Shown piece after piece: positions 1 through 9,596 of a DNA stretch of 64,000 bases. The position numbers and the translations under genes are program-made. Origin of the DNA: Chromobacterium sp. IIBBL 290-4 (GTDB taxonomy: Bacteria; Pseudomonadota; Gammaproteobacteria; Burkholderiales; Chromobacteriaceae). Below the pieces are notes generated by a model. It made no database searches and was not told the origin of the DNA. It saw only the letters and a list, made by a program, of their open reading frames with translations. The first letter of the stretch is position 1. Every line of letters starts with the position of its first letter. The stretch lies in the NCBI RefSeq assembly GCF_024207115.1, contig NZ_CP100128.1, positions 4,650,001 to 4,714,000 on the forward strand. Direction: 5' to 3'.

Positions 1-671
1 AAACCGGCCGACAGCGGCGTCACGCCATACAGCGCGATGCCGACCCGCCCCCAATTGCGCTGCGCGCGGGGGTGGCACAGAATGCCCGCCGAATTGGCGA
101 CCGACTCGTCTCCCGCCGGCAAGCCGCGCGTGGCGGCGTCAAACATCTCCAGCTGCGAGAAAGTCATCGGCACATCCGGCTCGTCGGCGCGGGCGAAGTG
201 GGTCATCTTGGTGATCTTGCCCGCCTTGCCGCTGGCTTCCAACCGGCGCCAGGCCGCCTGATAGTCCTGCGGCAGGAAGCCCTCGCGGTGCATGCCGGAG
301 TCCATCATCAGCCAGATATTGAAGGGTTTGGACGGCTGCGCCGTCTCCACCATGGCCAATTGCCGCTCGCTGGCCACCGCCATCCACAAGTCCAGCTCAT
401 CCACAAGCTGCAGCTCTTCGGCTTCGAACACCCCTTCCAGCAGCAAAATGGGCTTGGCGATGCCGGCGGCGCGCAACTGTTGCGCCTCTTCCAGGCACGC
501 TACCGCGAAGCCGTCGGCGATGTCGGCCAAGGCCTGGGCGCAGCGAACCGCGCCATGGCCATAGGCGTTGGCCTTCAGCACCGCCAGCGTTTTATCGCCG
601 TGGGCGGCGCGGGCCAGCTCGTAGTTATGCCGCAGATTGTCCAGCTTGATTGTCGCGATCAGAGGGCGCAT
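1..671 (-). CDS. dadX: Alanine racemase, partial (C-terminus beyond window)
   Basis: Pyridoxal-phosphate enzyme that interconverts L- and D-alanine in the cytoplasm. The visible 223 codons begin MRPLIATIKLDNLRHNYELA, the usual N-terminus of the family, and include the PLP-lysine motif VLKANAYGHG near residue 33. The rest lies past base 1, so length and the catalytic tyrosine cannot be checked. The ATG lies 4 bases after the dadA stop, so the two genes form a dadAX operon. That context favours the catabolic DadX over the biosynthetic Alr. The in-frame ATG at 671 is the only good start. Family is certain; the dadX name rests on context. Confidence 0.93.
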   Translation of the reverse strand, partial: MRPLIATIKLDNLRHNYELARAAHGDKTLAVLKANAYGHGAVRCAQALADIADGFAVACLEEAQQLRAAGIAKPILLLEGVFEAEELQLVDELDLWMAVASERQLAMVETAQPSKPFNIWLMMDSGMHREGFLPQDYQAAWRRLEASGKAGKITKMTHFARADEPDVPMTFSQLEMFDAATRGLPAGDESVANSAGILCHPRAQRNWGRVGIALYGVTPLSAG

Positions 672-675
672 CGCA

Positions 676-1983
676 TCAGATTCCTTGCACCGCCGGACGG
701 TAAACCGGCACCACCAGCGTTTCGCCCTGCTTGGCGTAGCGCTGCATGGACAAGCCATCCACGCTGATTTCCGGCTTCACGCCGGTGATCAGGTCGGCCA
801 GCACCTTGCCGGAGCCGGCGCACATGGTCCAGCCCAGCGTGCCGTGGCCGGTGTTCAGCGACAGATTGGCGAAGCGCGTGCCGCCGATAATCGGCGTGCC
901 GTCCGGGGTCATCGGGCGCAGGCCGGTCCAGAACGAAGCCGCCGGAATGTCGCCGCCGTTCGGGTACAGATCGCCGACCACCATTTCCAGCGTTTCGCGG
1001 CGGCGCGGGTTCAGCTCCAGGTTGTAGCCGGACAGCTCGGCCATGCCGCCGACGCGGATGCGGTTGTCGAAGCGGGTGATCGCCACCTTGTAGGTTTCGT
1101 CCAGGATGGTGGAAGTCGGCGCGCCGGCCGAGTTGGTGATGGGCACGGTCAGCGAGTAGCCCTTGACCGGATACACCGGAATGTCGATGCCCAGCTCCTT
1201 CACCAGATCGCGCGAGTAGCTGCCCATCGCCACCACGTAATGGTCGGCCGTCAGCAATTCGCCGCCGACGCGCACGCCGGTGATGCGCTTGCCGTCGTGG
1301 CGAATGCCTTCCACCGTCACGCCGAAACGGAACTCCACGCCCTTGGCGCGGGCCAGATCCGCCAGGCGGCTGGTGAACAGATTGCAATCGCCGGTTTCAT
1401 CGTTGGGCAGCTGCAGGCCGCCGGCCAGCTTGTGCTTGACCGCCGCCAGCGCCGGCTCGACGCGGGCGCAGCCGTCCGGGTCCAGCACATTGAAGTCCAC
1501 GCCGCACTCGCGCAGCACGGCGATGTCCTTGGCCATGCCTTCCACCTGGGCCTGGCTGCGGAACAGCTGCAGCGTGCCGCCCTGGCGGCCTTCGTAGTTC
1601 AGGCCGGTTTCGGCGCGCAGCTCCTTGATCTTGTCGCGGCTGTACTCGGCCAGCCGCATCATGCGGCCCTTATTCACCGCATAGGCTTTTTCATTGCAGT
1701 TGGCCAGCATTTGGGCGATCCAACGCAGCTGGTACCAGCTGCCGTCCGGGCTGATGGCCAGCGGCGCGTGGCGCTGGAACATCCACTTGATCGCCTTTTG
1801 CGGAATGCCGGGCGCGGCCCAGGGCGCGGAGTAACCGGGGGATATCTGGCCGGCGTTGCCGAAGCTGGTTTCCAGCGCCACGCCGTCCTGGCGCTCCAGC
1901 ACCGTCACCTGGCAGCCCGCCTTGGCCAAATACCACGCGGTGGACACGCCCAGAACGCCGCCACCCAGCACGATTACCTTCAT
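676..1983 (-). CDS. dadA: D-amino acid dehydrogenase, small subunit
   Basis: FAD-dependent dehydrogenase that oxidises D-alanine and other D-amino acids to 2-oxo acids, passing electrons to the respiratory chain at the inner membrane. The N-terminus [20 protein letters not shown] is a Rossmann FAD-binding site (GxGxxG). The tail holds the family signature [17 protein letters not shown] and [10 protein letters not shown] chose the ATG at 1983 (435 residues, close to the usual 432) because GGAGAG lies just upstream and the FAD motif starts at once; an ATG eight codons upstream is less likely. It is first in the operon with dadX and divergent from an Lrp-type regulator. Confidence 0.95.
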   Translation of the reverse strand: MKVIVLGGGVLGVSTAWYLAKAGCQVTVLERQDGVALETSFGNAGQISPGYSAPWAAPGIPQKAIKWMFQRHAPLAISPDGSWYQLRWIAQMLANCNEKAYAVNKGRMMRLAEYSRDKIKELRAETGLNYEGRQGGTLQLFRSQAQVEGMAKDIAVLRECGVDFNVLDPDGCARVEPALAAVKHKLAGGLQLPNDETGDCNLFTSRLADLARAKGVEFRFGVTVEGIRHDGKRITGVRVGGELLTADHYVVAMGSYSRDLVKELGIDIPVYPVKGYSLTVPITNSAGAPTSTILDETYKVAITRFDNRIRVGGMAELSGYNLELNPRRRETLEMVVGDLYPNGGDIPAASFWTGLRPMTPDGTPIIGGTRFANLSLNTGHGTLGWTMCAGSGKVLADLITGVKPEISVDGLSMQRYAKQGETLVVPVYRPAVQGI

Positions 1984-2032
1984 TGTCTTCTCTCCGATTG
2001 TAGCCATACCGCTACGGCTAGTGATTTTCGCT

Positions 2033-2097
2033 AGTATATGAATTAGCTACTGGTTTTTTTCACTGAAATTGACCACAATCAACGGGTACTTTATAAA
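2033..2097. promoter_or_regulatory. Divergent dadA / Lrp promoter region
   Basis: For the rightward regulator gene, TTGACC at 2069-2074 and TATAAA at 2092-2097 are separated by 17 bases, a near-consensus sigma-70 promoter. For leftward dadA, a TATACT -10 reads at 2038-2033 without a clear -35, which suits an activated promoter. Several CTAG-containing short repeats lie between 2017 and 2050 and could be regulator sites; that last point is inference. Confidence 0.55.
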
Positions 2098-2122
2098 ATT
2101 TTGACGTGCTAGCAGTGAAAAT

Positions 2123-2611
2123 ATGAAGACCATCACTACCACCGGCAAGACGCTGGACAAGATGGACCGCAAAATCCTGCGCATCCTGCAAAAGAACGGC
2201 CGCATCGCCATGACCGAGCTGGCCGAGAAGGTAGGCCTGTCCACCACGCCCTGCACCGAGCGGGTGCGGCGCATGGAGCGCGACGGCATCATCGAGGGCT
2301 ATTACGCCCGCCTCAATCCGCACGCCGTCGGCGGCGCGCTGCTGGTTTTCGTCGAAATCAAGCTGGAGGCCAAATCCGGCAATATTTTCGACGCCTTCCG
2401 CCGCGAGATCATGAGCATTCCGGAAATCCTGGAATGCCACCTGGTGTCGGGCGATTTCGACTACCTGATCAAGGCGCGCATCGCCGACATGTCGATGTAT
2501 CGCAAGCTGCTGGGCGACATCCTGCTGCAACTGCCGTCGGCCAAAGAGTCCAAAAGCTATGTCGTGATGGAGGAAGTGAAGGAAACGCTGTCCCTGCCCT
2601 TAAGCGACTGA
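2123..2611 (+). CDS. Lrp/AsnC-family transcriptional regulator (DadR-like)
   Basis: DNA-binding regulator of 162 residues with an N-terminal winged helix-turn-helix (LDKMDRKILRILQKNGRIAM, then TELAEKVGLSTTPCTERVRR) and a C-terminal RAM/AsnC ligand domain (GDFDYLIKARIADMSMY). The high similarity to Lrp and the divergent position beside dadAX suggest it activates D-alanine catabolism in response to an amino acid, as DadR does in pseudomonads. A strong promoter precedes it. It could instead be the global Lrp of this organism; the sequence alone does not separate the two. Confidence 0.92.
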   Translation: MKTITTTGKTLDKMDRKILRILQKNGRIAMTELAEKVGLSTTPCTERVRRMERDGIIEGYYARLNPHAVGGALLVFVEIKLEAKSGNIFDAFRREIMSIPEILECHLVSGDFDYLIKARIADMSMYRKLLGDILLQLPSAKESKSYVVMEEVKETLSLPLSD

Positions 2612-2787
2612 TCAGAATTCTTCTGGTGAAATTATTCTGATCAAAATCAAACCCGGCATCCTCCGTAAAACTTCGTATGATGGATTGAGCATGTCCCTGA
2701 ACTGAGCACGGCGTCAGAAGAGACTGCCGCCGCGGCCCGATTCGACCATCAGCCCGGCAAAGACAAAATCTATCGCGGGAGGCAAAG

Positions 2788-3915
2788 ATGGCGGGATGGT
2801 TCAACAAAGCGGACAAGACGGACGAACTGGAACAGACGCTGCACCAATTCCAATGCGTGCTGGACAATAGCGACAACCTGATCATGTTGTGCGACACCAG
2901 TCCGGACAATGCGATCTTCTACATGAACAAGACGGCGCGCGATGTCTTGAGCCAGCACCAGGCCGAGCTGAACCAGCGCTTCCGCTCCGGCGTCGACGTC
3001 AAGCAGGCGCAGGGAAAAACCATCCATCAGTTTCACCGCGACCCCTCGCATAACCGCAAGATCCTGGCCGACCTCGCCGCGCGGAAAATGCCCTTCCACA
3101 GCGCCATGATTCCCGTGGGCGGCATTGTGTTCATGACCAAGGTCTTCCCGATCTGGAGCAAGCAGGACAGCGGCAAACTGCTCTGCTTCATGGCCAGCTT
3201 CAAGGATGTAACGGCCGAAGAAACCGCGCGCCAGCTGAAAGAAGAACATGACAGCCGGCGCACCTTCCTGGAGAACCGCGTCAACGAGGTTTCTGAAAAC
3301 ATGCAGGCGATGAGCGCCACCATCGAGAACGTCGCGGTGCAGACCTCATCCGCCTCGCAATCCGCGGAACTGATGCTGAGCGAAAGCCGCAAAAGCGCGA
3401 AGATCGTCAATGAAACCAGTTCCGGGATGAAGTCGGTCGGCGAAATGGTGCGCGCCACCGCCGACAGCCTGGTCTCGCTGGGGCAGCGCTCGGAGACGAT
3501 AGGCCGCATCATCAATGTGATCAAGGACATCGCCGATCAAACCAATCTGCTGGCGCTGAACGCCGCCATCGAGGCCGCGCGCGCCGGCGAAATGGGACGC
3601 GGTTTCGCCGTGGTGGCCGACGAAGTGCGCAAACTGGCCGAACGCACCACCAAGGCCACCCAAGAGATCAGCGACATGATCCACACCATACAGAGCGAGG
3701 TTCAGCAGAATGTCCAGGCCATTGAGAATGGCCGCGACAAGGTGGATTCCACCGAAAACGACTTCCTGCGGGCGGAAGAAGCGCTGACCGCCATCGTCCG
3801 GGAAGTCAACAATATGCGCGACTTCGTGGTGCAGATCGCCAATGCCGCCGAGGAGCAGGCCGCCACCTCGCAGGACATTGCCGACAAACTGACCGAGATC
3901 GCCCGCGGCCAGTAG
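2788..3915 (+). CDS. Soluble methyl-accepting chemotaxis protein with PAS domain
   Basis: Chemoreceptor of 375 residues with no signal peptide or membrane segment, so it should signal from the cytoplasm to CheA/CheW. Residues about 15-140 form a PAS-like sensor ([20 protein letters not shown]). Residues about 170-375 form the coiled-coil signalling domain with the conserved hairpin tip [20 protein letters not shown]. The very good ribosome site GGGAGGCAAAG fixes the start. There is no obvious adaptation pentapeptide at the C-terminus, and the methylation helices are short. It stands alone, with no che genes nearby; the ligand is unknown. Confidence 0.93.
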   Translation: MAGWFNKADKTDELEQTLHQFQCVLDNSDNLIMLCDTSPDNAIFYMNKTARDVLSQHQAELNQRFRSGVDVKQAQGKTIHQFHRDPSHNRKILADLAARKMPFHSAMIPVGGIVFMTKVFPIWSKQDSGKLLCFMASFKDVTAEETARQLKEEHDSRRTFLENRVNEVSENMQAMSATIENVAVQTSSASQSAELMLSESRKSAKIVNETSSGMKSVGEMVRATADSLVSLGQRSETIGRIINVIKDIADQTNLLALNAAIEAARAGEMGRGFAVVADEVRKLAERTTKATQEISDMIHTIQSEVQQNVQAIENGRDKVDSTENDFLRAEEALTAIVREVNNMRDFVVQIANAAEEQAATSQDIADKLTEIARGQ

Positions 3916-3983
3916 CCGCGAAGGCTGGCGCGAGCCGGCGGCTTCCGTTATCTTGGCGTTTTCAGTCAAGATCAGGACCGTCC

Positions 3984-4451
3984 ATGAGCCTGGAATCCGT
4001 CCGCGAATTCTTCGCCCTGCGCCAACTCGACATCGCCATCATCGAGCTGGGCGTCAGCACCGCCACGGTGGCGGAAGCCGCCGCGGCGCATGGCGTGGAG
4101 CCTGGCCGCATCGCCAAGACGCTGGCCTTCCGCCTGTCCGACAGCCGCGAGGTGATCCTGGTGGCCCGCGGCGACGCCCGCATCGACAACCGCAAATTCA
4201 AAGACACTTTCGGCAAAGGCAGGATGCTGCCGCCGGATGAGGTGGAGGCCATCACCGGCCACCCTGTCGGCGGCGTCTGCCCTTTCGGCCTGGCCAATGA
4301 ACTGCCCATCTACCTGGATGTTTCCCTGCAAGGCTTCGATGAGATCCTGCCCGCCGCCGGCGCCACCCACAGCGCGGTGAGAATCAAGCCGCTGCAACTG
4401 CGCGAAGTCACCGGCGGCGTCTGGGTGGATGTCTGCCAGGACTTCGCCTAG
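3984..4451 (+). CDS. YbaK/EbsC-family aminoacyl-tRNA editing protein
   Basis: Small (155 residues) protein of the YbaK/ProRS INS-domain fold, which hydrolyses mischarged aminoacyl-tRNAs such as Cys- or Ala-tRNA(Pro). Family marks are RIAKTLAFRLSD near residue 45, the following VARGDARID stretch, and the GxxxGGVCPFGL loop near residue 92 (HPVGGVCPFGLAN). Length agrees with free-standing members. It is flanked by unrelated genes and seems to be a single transcription unit. Which misacylated tRNA it edits cannot be read from the sequence. Confidence 0.9.
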   Translation: MSLESVREFFALRQLDIAIIELGVSTATVAEAAAAHGVEPGRIAKTLAFRLSDSREVILVARGDARIDNRKFKDTFGKGRMLPPDEVEAITGHPVGGVCPFGLANELPIYLDVSLQGFDEILPAAGATHSAVRIKPLQLREVTGGVWVDVCQDFA

Positions 4452-4457
4452 GCCGCC

Positions 4458-5501
4458 TCAGGCCGAAAAGGCCAATAGCCGCTTAGGCTGCAGCTTGATG
4501 CCCACCCGCTCGCCCACGGCCAGCGGGTGCTCGTAGCTCAACTCGGCCAGCAGCCGCCTGCCCGAGGGCAAGGCCAAGACGTAGTGGCAGACGCTGCCGC
4601 GCAGCATGCGCTCAAGCACCCGCGCCTGCAAGGCGCTGCGCGGCTCCAGCTTCACCTCGTCAGGCCGCAGCAACACCTCCACCTCTGCGCCGGGCCGGAA
4701 TGGCAACCCGCTCTCGCTGCGCAACGCTCCGGTCTCCAGCATCACGCTGCCGTCGTCGCCCGCCCTGCCAGGCAAGAAAGCGCCCTGGCCGATGAACCCG
4801 GCCACATAGCGGCTGGCCGGCGAACGGTACAATGCCTCCGGCGCGTCCCATTGCTGCAAGCGGCCGCCATGCATCACGCCCACCGTGTCGGCAAAGGCGA
4901 AGGCTTCGTGCTGATCATGCGTCACCATCAGCGCGGCGATGCCCAGCCGCTTCAGCACATCCCTCACCTCGCGCGCCAAGCGTTCCCGCAGTTCGGCATC
5001 CAGATTGGAAAACGGTTCGTCCAGCGCCAGCAGGCGCGGCCTTGGCGCCAGGGCGCGCGCCAAGGCCACCCGCTGCTGCTGCCCGCCGGACAGCTGATGC
5101 GGATAACGCCCGGCCTCCTCGCCCAAGCCCACCAGCGCCAAGGCTTCCGACACGCGCTCGCGACGGCCGGCCCGGCTCAAGGCGGACAGCCCGAAAGCCA
5201 CATTCTCCGCCGCCGTCAGATGAGGAAACAGCGCGTGATCCTGAAACACCATGCCTACCCTGCGGCGATGCGCCGGCACTTTGACGCCCTCGCCCGCCAT
5301 CGTTTCCCCGCCCAAGCGGATGGCGCCCGCGGACGGGGTTTCGAAACCGGCGATGCAACGCAGCGCGCTGGTTTTGCCGCAGCCGGACGCGCCCAGCAAG
5401 CAGGCGATCTCGCCCGGCGCCAGCGAGAAGCTCATGCCGGCAAGCACTGGGCGACCGGCGTAGTCCAGACTCACGCTGTCGAATTCAAGCAGTTTTTCCA
5501 T
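4458..5501 (-). CDS. fbpC: Iron(III) ABC transporter, ATP-binding protein
   Basis: Nucleotide-binding subunit (347 residues) that powers ferric iron import with FbpA and FbpB. Walker A is GASGCGKTSALRCIAG near residue 36; the ABC signature LSGGQQQRVALARAL precedes Walker B LLALDEPFSNLD; the switch histidine lies in MVTHDQHEAF. The last 110 residues form the TOBE/OB-type regulatory domain usual for FbpC. Its ATG follows the fbpB stop with one base between, so translation is coupled. Gene order A-B-C and the Fur-like box upstream of fbpA support the iron assignment over related putrescine or sulfate systems. Confidence 0.92.
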   Translation of the reverse strand: MEKLLEFDSVSLDYAGRPVLAGMSFSLAPGEIACLLGASGCGKTSALRCIAGFETPSAGAIRLGGETMAGEGVKVPAHRRRVGMVFQDHALFPHLTAAENVAFGLSALSRAGRRERVSEALALVGLGEEAGRYPHQLSGGQQQRVALARALAPRPRLLALDEPFSNLDAELRERLAREVRDVLKRLGIAALMVTHDQHEAFAFADTVGVMHGGRLQQWDAPEALYRSPASRYVAGFIGQGAFLPGRAGDDGSVMLETGALRSESGLPFRPGAEVEVLLRPDEVKLEPRSALQARVLERMLRGSVCHYVLALPSGRRLLAELSYEHPLAVGERVGIKLQPKRLLAFSA

Positions 5502-5502
5502 A

Positions 5503-7104
5503 TCAGGCTCCGGTTTTCCGCCGCGACAACAGCAGCACAGGCAACAGGCCGGCCAGCACGATGGCCGCCGACGGCAAGGCCGCGCGCTGCCACTCGCCCT
5601 CGGTTGTCAGATTGAAAATGCGCACCGCCAGCGTGTCCCAGCCGAACGGCCGCGTCATCAGCGTGATCGGCATCTCCTTCATCACATCGATGAACACCAT
5701 CAGCATCGCCGTGGCCATGCCGCCACGCAGCAAGGGCAGGTGCAGCCGCCACGCCAGCCGCCAGCCGCTGACGCCCAGGCTCTGCGCCGCCTCTTCCTGG
5801 CTGCGGCCGATGCGCTGCATCGCCGCGTCCACCGCGGAATGGCCCACAGCGAGAAAGCGCGAGCAATACGCCAGCAGCATCACCAGCAAACTTCCTTTGA
5901 ACACGGCCGTCGCGCCTGCCGGCAACCATCCCGCCGCATGCGCCAGCAGCCAGTTGTCCAAGGCCGCCACCGGCACGAACACGCCTACCGCCAACACGGT
6001 GCCTGGCACCGCGTAACCCAGCGTCGCCAACCTCGTCCACAGCCGACTGCCGGGGTCCCGCCGTCCGGCGAAGGCGAGCGCCATGGCCAGACTGGGCACC
6101 AGCGCGGCGGCAAGCGCGGCCAACAGCAGGGAGCTGCGCAAGGGCTCCAGCAAATCAGCCAGATCGCTTGCCGCTTGCTCGGCCGCCCAAACCAACACCA
6201 GCCCGAACGGCAGGATAAAAGCCAGCGACAAAACCAGCGCGCAGAAGGCGCAGGCCAGCCAGGCGCCCGCGCCGGACAATTTGACGCGCGGCAGCGGCGC
6301 CGCCCTGCCCGCCTCGCCATAGCCGCGGGCGCCGCGCGCTCTTTGCTCCAGCCACAGCAAGGCCAGCACCAGCAATACCAGCAAGGAGGCCAGCTGCTTG
6401 GCCGCCGGCAAGGAGAACAAACTGAACCAGGCCTTGTAGATGGCCGATGTGAAGGCGTCGTAATTGAAGATGGCCACCGCGCCGAAATCCGCCAGCGTCT
6501 CCATCAGCGCCAGGCTCAAACCGGCGATGATCCACGGCCTGGCCATAGGCAGCGCCACTCGGAAAAAACCGGCCAGCGGCGACAAGCCCAACGATTGCCC
6601 CACCTCCAGCGCGCGCCTGCCCATGGAGGAAAAAGCGTCGCGCGCCAATAAATAGACATAGGGATAAAACGCCAGCGACAGCACCGTCACCACGCCCGCA
6701 GCGGAGCGGATGTCCGGCACCCAGGAAGAATCGCCAAAAGCCTCTCGCAAAGCGGTTTGCAAGGGTCCGGTGAATTCGAACAGGCCCAGTTGGGCGAAGG
6801 CCATCACATAGGCCGGCATCGCCAGCGGCAACATCAGCGCCCAGGCGAACAAGCGCCGCCCCGGGAAGTCATGGACAGCGGTCAGCCAGGCCAGCGGCAC
6901 GCCCAGCAACAGCACGCCGCCGCCGACGCCCAGCAACAGAATGGCGGTATTGCGCCACAGCTCGGGCAGCGCGTGCTCGGCCAGATGGCGCCAGACATCG
7001 ACATCCGGCTGCAGCGCGCCCTGCGCGATGACGGCCAGCGGAATCAAGGTCAGCAGGCTGATCAAGGCCGCCGCCGCGCGCCAGCGGAAAAGGGAAGCGA
7101 ACAT
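5503..7104 (-). CDS. fbpB: Iron(III) ABC transporter, permease
   Basis: Fused double-permease (533 residues from this start) with about twelve hydrophobic helices, two halves each carrying an EAA-type cytoplasmic loop (for example AMQRIGRSQEEAAQSLG in the second half and ALEVGQSLGLSPLAGF in the first). This architecture is typical of FbpB/SfuB. I place the start at 7104, where the hydrophobic N-terminus begins; upstream in-frame codons would reach into the gap after fbpA. It lies between fbpA and fbpC in one operon. It forms the inner-membrane channel for iron delivered by FbpA. Confidence 0.9.
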   Translation of the reverse strand: MFASLFRWRAAAALISLLTLIPLAVIAQGALQPDVDVWRHLAEHALPELWRNTAILLLGVGGGVLLLGVPLAWLTAVHDFPGRRLFAWALMLPLAMPAYVMAFAQLGLFEFTGPLQTALREAFGDSSWVPDIRSAAGVVTVLSLAFYPYVYLLARDAFSSMGRRALEVGQSLGLSPLAGFFRVALPMARPWIIAGLSLALMETLADFGAVAIFNYDAFTSAIYKAWFSLFSLPAAKQLASLLVLLVLALLWLEQRARGARGYGEAGRAAPLPRVKLSGAGAWLACAFCALVLSLAFILPFGLVLVWAAEQAASDLADLLEPLRSSLLLAALAAALVPSLAMALAFAGRRDPGSRLWTRLATLGYAVPGTVLAVGVFVPVAALDNWLLAHAAGWLPAGATAVFKGSLLVMLLAYCSRFLAVGHSAVDAAMQRIGRSQEEAAQSLGVSGWRLAWRLHLPLLRGGMATAMLMVFIDVMKEMPITLMTRPFGWDTLAVRIFNLTTEGEWQRAALPSAAIVLAGLLPVLLLSRRKTGA

Positions 7105-7179
7105 AAGAAACATCCAACGACAACGGCCCGCCGCGATGAAGCCCGGCGAGCCGTTGAGAGGCAAGAAAGGCGGCCGGAC

Positions 7180-8172
7180 TTACTTGTAGCCCATGCGGTC
7201 CATCAGTTTCACCGCCTCGGCCTGGCGCGCGCCGGCGTTGGAGACATTGATGTAGTTGTGCTTGAAATCGCCCCAGGCGGCGACCTTGGCATCCGGCTTC
7301 ACCTTGGGATTGACCGGGAACTCCATATTGACGTCGGCGAACAGGTTTTGCGCCTTTTCCGAGCTCAGCCACTCCAGGAACTTCACCGCGCCCTTTTCGT
7401 TCTTGGCGTAGCGCGCCACGCCGGCGCCGGAGATATTGACGTGGGTTCCCTTGCCCGCCTGATCAGCCCAGAAAATGCCGAGCGGCAGCTTGGGCGACTT
7501 CTCCATCAGCCTTCCGTAGTAATAGGTATTGGCGATGCCCACCTCGCACTGTCCGGCGGCGATCGCCTCCAGCATCTTGGTGTCGTCCGGGAATACCGCC
7601 GTTGCCAGATTGCCGACCCAGCCCTTGACCACCTGCTCGGTCTTGGCCGGGCCCATGTCCGCCAGCATCATCGCCACCAGCGACTGGTTGTACACTTTCT
7701 TGGAGGTGCGCAGGCAGAGCTTGCCCTTCCACTTCGGATCCGCCAGGTCGGCATAGCTGGATAATTGGCCCGGCTTCACTTTCTGCGTGTTGTAGAAGAG
7801 CGTGCGGGCGCGGATGGACAGGCCATACCATTGATGATTGGGGTCGCGCAGATGCGCCGGGATGTTGGCATCCAGCGTCGGGGACTTGACGGCCCGCAGC
7901 AAACCCAGCTTTTCCGCCTGCCACAAATTGCCCGCATCCACGGTCAGCAGCAGATCGGCCGGGCTATTCGCGCCCTCGGCGCGCATGCGCTCCATCAAGG
8001 GGCCTTCCTTGTCCGACACCAGTTTCACCGTGACGCCGGTCTCTTTCTTGTAGGTGTCGATCAGCGGCTTCACCAATTGCTCGGCGCGCGCGCTGTAAAC
8101 CACGACTTCTTCGGCCTGCGCCATGCCGGCCAGCGCCGACAGCGCGGCGGCGAACATCAGTTGCTGTTTCAA
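7180..8172 (-). CDS. fbpA: Iron(III) ABC transporter, periplasmic binding protein
   Basis: Periplasmic ferric-ion binding protein of 330 residues. The first 20 residues are a signal peptide ending AGMAQA before EEVVVYSAR. The conserved [11 protein letters not shown] segment contains the paired tyrosines that bind iron in this family. The start is apparently TTG at 8172, with AGGGG upstream; the first ATG, five codons in, has no ribosome site. First gene of fbpABC and preceded by a Fur-like box at 8233-8251, so repression in iron-replete cells is expected. Confidence 0.93.
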   Translation of the reverse strand: MKQQLMFAAALSALAGMAQAEEVVVYSARAEQLVKPLIDTYKKETGVTVKLVSDKEGPLMERMRAEGANSPADLLLTVDAGNLWQAEKLGLLRAVKSPTLDANIPAHLRDPNHQWYGLSIRARTLFYNTQKVKPGQLSSYADLADPKWKGKLCLRTSKKVYNQSLVAMMLADMGPAKTEQVVKGWVGNLATAVFPDDTKMLEAIAAGQCEVGIANTYYYGRLMEKSPKLPLGIFWADQAGKGTHVNISGAGVARYAKNEKGAVKFLEWLSSEKAQNLFADVNMEFPVNPKVKPDAKVAAWGDFKHNYINVSNAGARQAEAVKLMDRMGYK

Positions 8173-8232
8173 GGCGTATCCCCTCTGTCTATTTGAATAG
8201 CGGCTTCGGGGTGCACCCTAGCATTCCATGCT

Positions 8233-8251
8233 AATGCGAATCAATTCTATT
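8233..8251. promoter_or_regulatory. Putative Fur box upstream of fbpABC
   Basis: The 19-base stretch AATGCGAATCAATTCTATT closely resembles the Fur operator with its AATC-centred inverted halves (GAAT-CA-ATTC core). It lies about 60 bases before the fbpA start, within the expected promoter region of an iron-uptake operon. Not tested against a matrix. Confidence 0.6.
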
Positions 8252-8327
8252 TTGTGAACAGCTTCCTTACAAATTGCCGCCCCAAAATAGAAAATGGCGG
8301 CCCGGCGGCCGCCATTCATCGATAGGC

Positions 8328-9596
8328 TCAACGCGCTTGCGAGAAGCGGACGAAGTCGCCGTCCGACACCGGCGCGGTCGCGCCCTGCGCCACGCCTATG
8401 GAGAAGTTCGGCTGCACCTGTATCAGCGTCACATCGCCATTCAGGCTTTCCGGCATGCCCAGCGCGCGGCCGGAAATCAGGTCGCGCACCGGCTGGCCCG
8501 TCGAGCGTTTGTACAGCAGCAGCTTGTCGCCCACCGCCATGCCGTCCAGCAAGCCGGCATTGATATAGATGCGCTTGCCCTCTTGCTTGACGATGCGCGC
8601 GGAGAAGGGAATGCAGGAAATGACGTCATCCACTCGCGTGGCGGCCTTGTTCAGCAATTGATTGATCAACTTGCCGTAGTCCGTCATCCAGAAGGCCTCA
8701 GAGGCGAATGGCTTGGGCAGTTTGGGCACCACTTCGCCCTTGGCCTCGCCGCCGAAGCGTTCATTGGCCAACAGCGAACCGGTCAGGCCGTCGTAAATCC
8801 ACACCTCGAAATCGAATTGGCGGCGAGTGGGCGCGTATTTGACGCCCATGCCGAACATGCCGGCGAAGGGGCCGTTATAGAACGCGCCCTGCTGGCTGGT
8901 ATTGTTGGACTCGAAGAAAGATGGGCGCGGCTCCTTGTCGGTAATCGAACTGGACAATACCCGCCCCGCCACCACAAATTGCACATCCTCGCGCAAACCC
9001 AGCTGGCTGGCGATATCCCAGCCAGCGGCGGGCTCGGCCACCCTGCTATCGGCCAGCACGGAAATGGTATTGGCGTCGCGTACCATCAATTGGGCATTGC
9101 GCGACAAGCGCCGCGACAGCTCGGTCGGCAGCGCCGTCGCCAGATCGGACATGTCGGATGCCTCGGCCGGACGCGCCACATCGAAATACGTGGTGACCAG
9201 CCGGCGCCGCAGCGAGCGGCCAGGCGGAATCGCGCAAGCCGGGTCGCGGCGCTCCGCGCCTGCCTCGCTGCCGGTATCGACCTCGACCTTGACGTGGTAG
9301 AGCTTCCCTTGCTGAAACTCCTTGACCACCTTCATCGTCCCCTGGACCGGCGCGACCGGCCGCAGATTGCCGGACTCGCTCTGGCGGCCGTTTTGCAAAA
9401 CCTGCACCGACTCCAGCGTCGCGCCCTGGCGGATGGAGATCAGTTGCAAAGCGTCGCGGATGGCCATCTCACGCGCCGTCACCGCGCCGTTGTCCAAGGG
9501 CGCCACGCCTTCGGCGGAGTAGATTTCCGCCATGGCCGGCGCCGATAAAACAAATGCCGCCACAAGGGCGGCAGCTGCCTGATGAATGCGCTTCAT
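8328..9596 (-). CDS. flgT: Flagellar assembly protein FlgT-like
   Basis: Secreted protein of 422 residues with signal peptide ending SAPAMA before EIYSAEG. The start EGVAPLDNGAVTAREMAIRD fits the FlgT N-terminal domain, a middle domain follows (about 90-300), and the last 80 residues (YINAGLLDGMAVGDKLLLYK) form the small barrel of FlgT-C. In vibrios FlgT forms the H-ring around the basal body in the periplasm. Its ATG directly follows the stop of the FlgP-like gene (TAAATG). The family call is by pattern and by the FlgP neighbour; a role outside flagella cannot be excluded. Confidence 0.75.
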   Translation of the reverse strand: MKRIHQAAAALVAAFVLSAPAMAEIYSAEGVAPLDNGAVTAREMAIRDALQLISIRQGATLESVQVLQNGRQSESGNLRPVAPVQGTMKVVKEFQQGKLYHVKVEVDTGSEAGAERRDPACAIPPGRSLRRRLVTTYFDVARPAEASDMSDLATALPTELSRRLSRNAQLMVRDANTISVLADSRVAEPAAGWDIASQLGLREDVQFVVAGRVLSSSITDKEPRPSFFESNNTSQQGAFYNGPFAGMFGMGVKYAPTRRQFDFEVWIYDGLTGSLLANERFGGEAKGEVVPKLPKPFASEAFWMTDYGKLINQLLNKAATRVDDVISCIPFSARIVKQEGKRIYINAGLLDGMAVGDKLLLYKRSTGQPVRDLISGRALGMPESLNGDVTLIQVQPNFSIGVAQGATAPVSDGDFVRFSQAR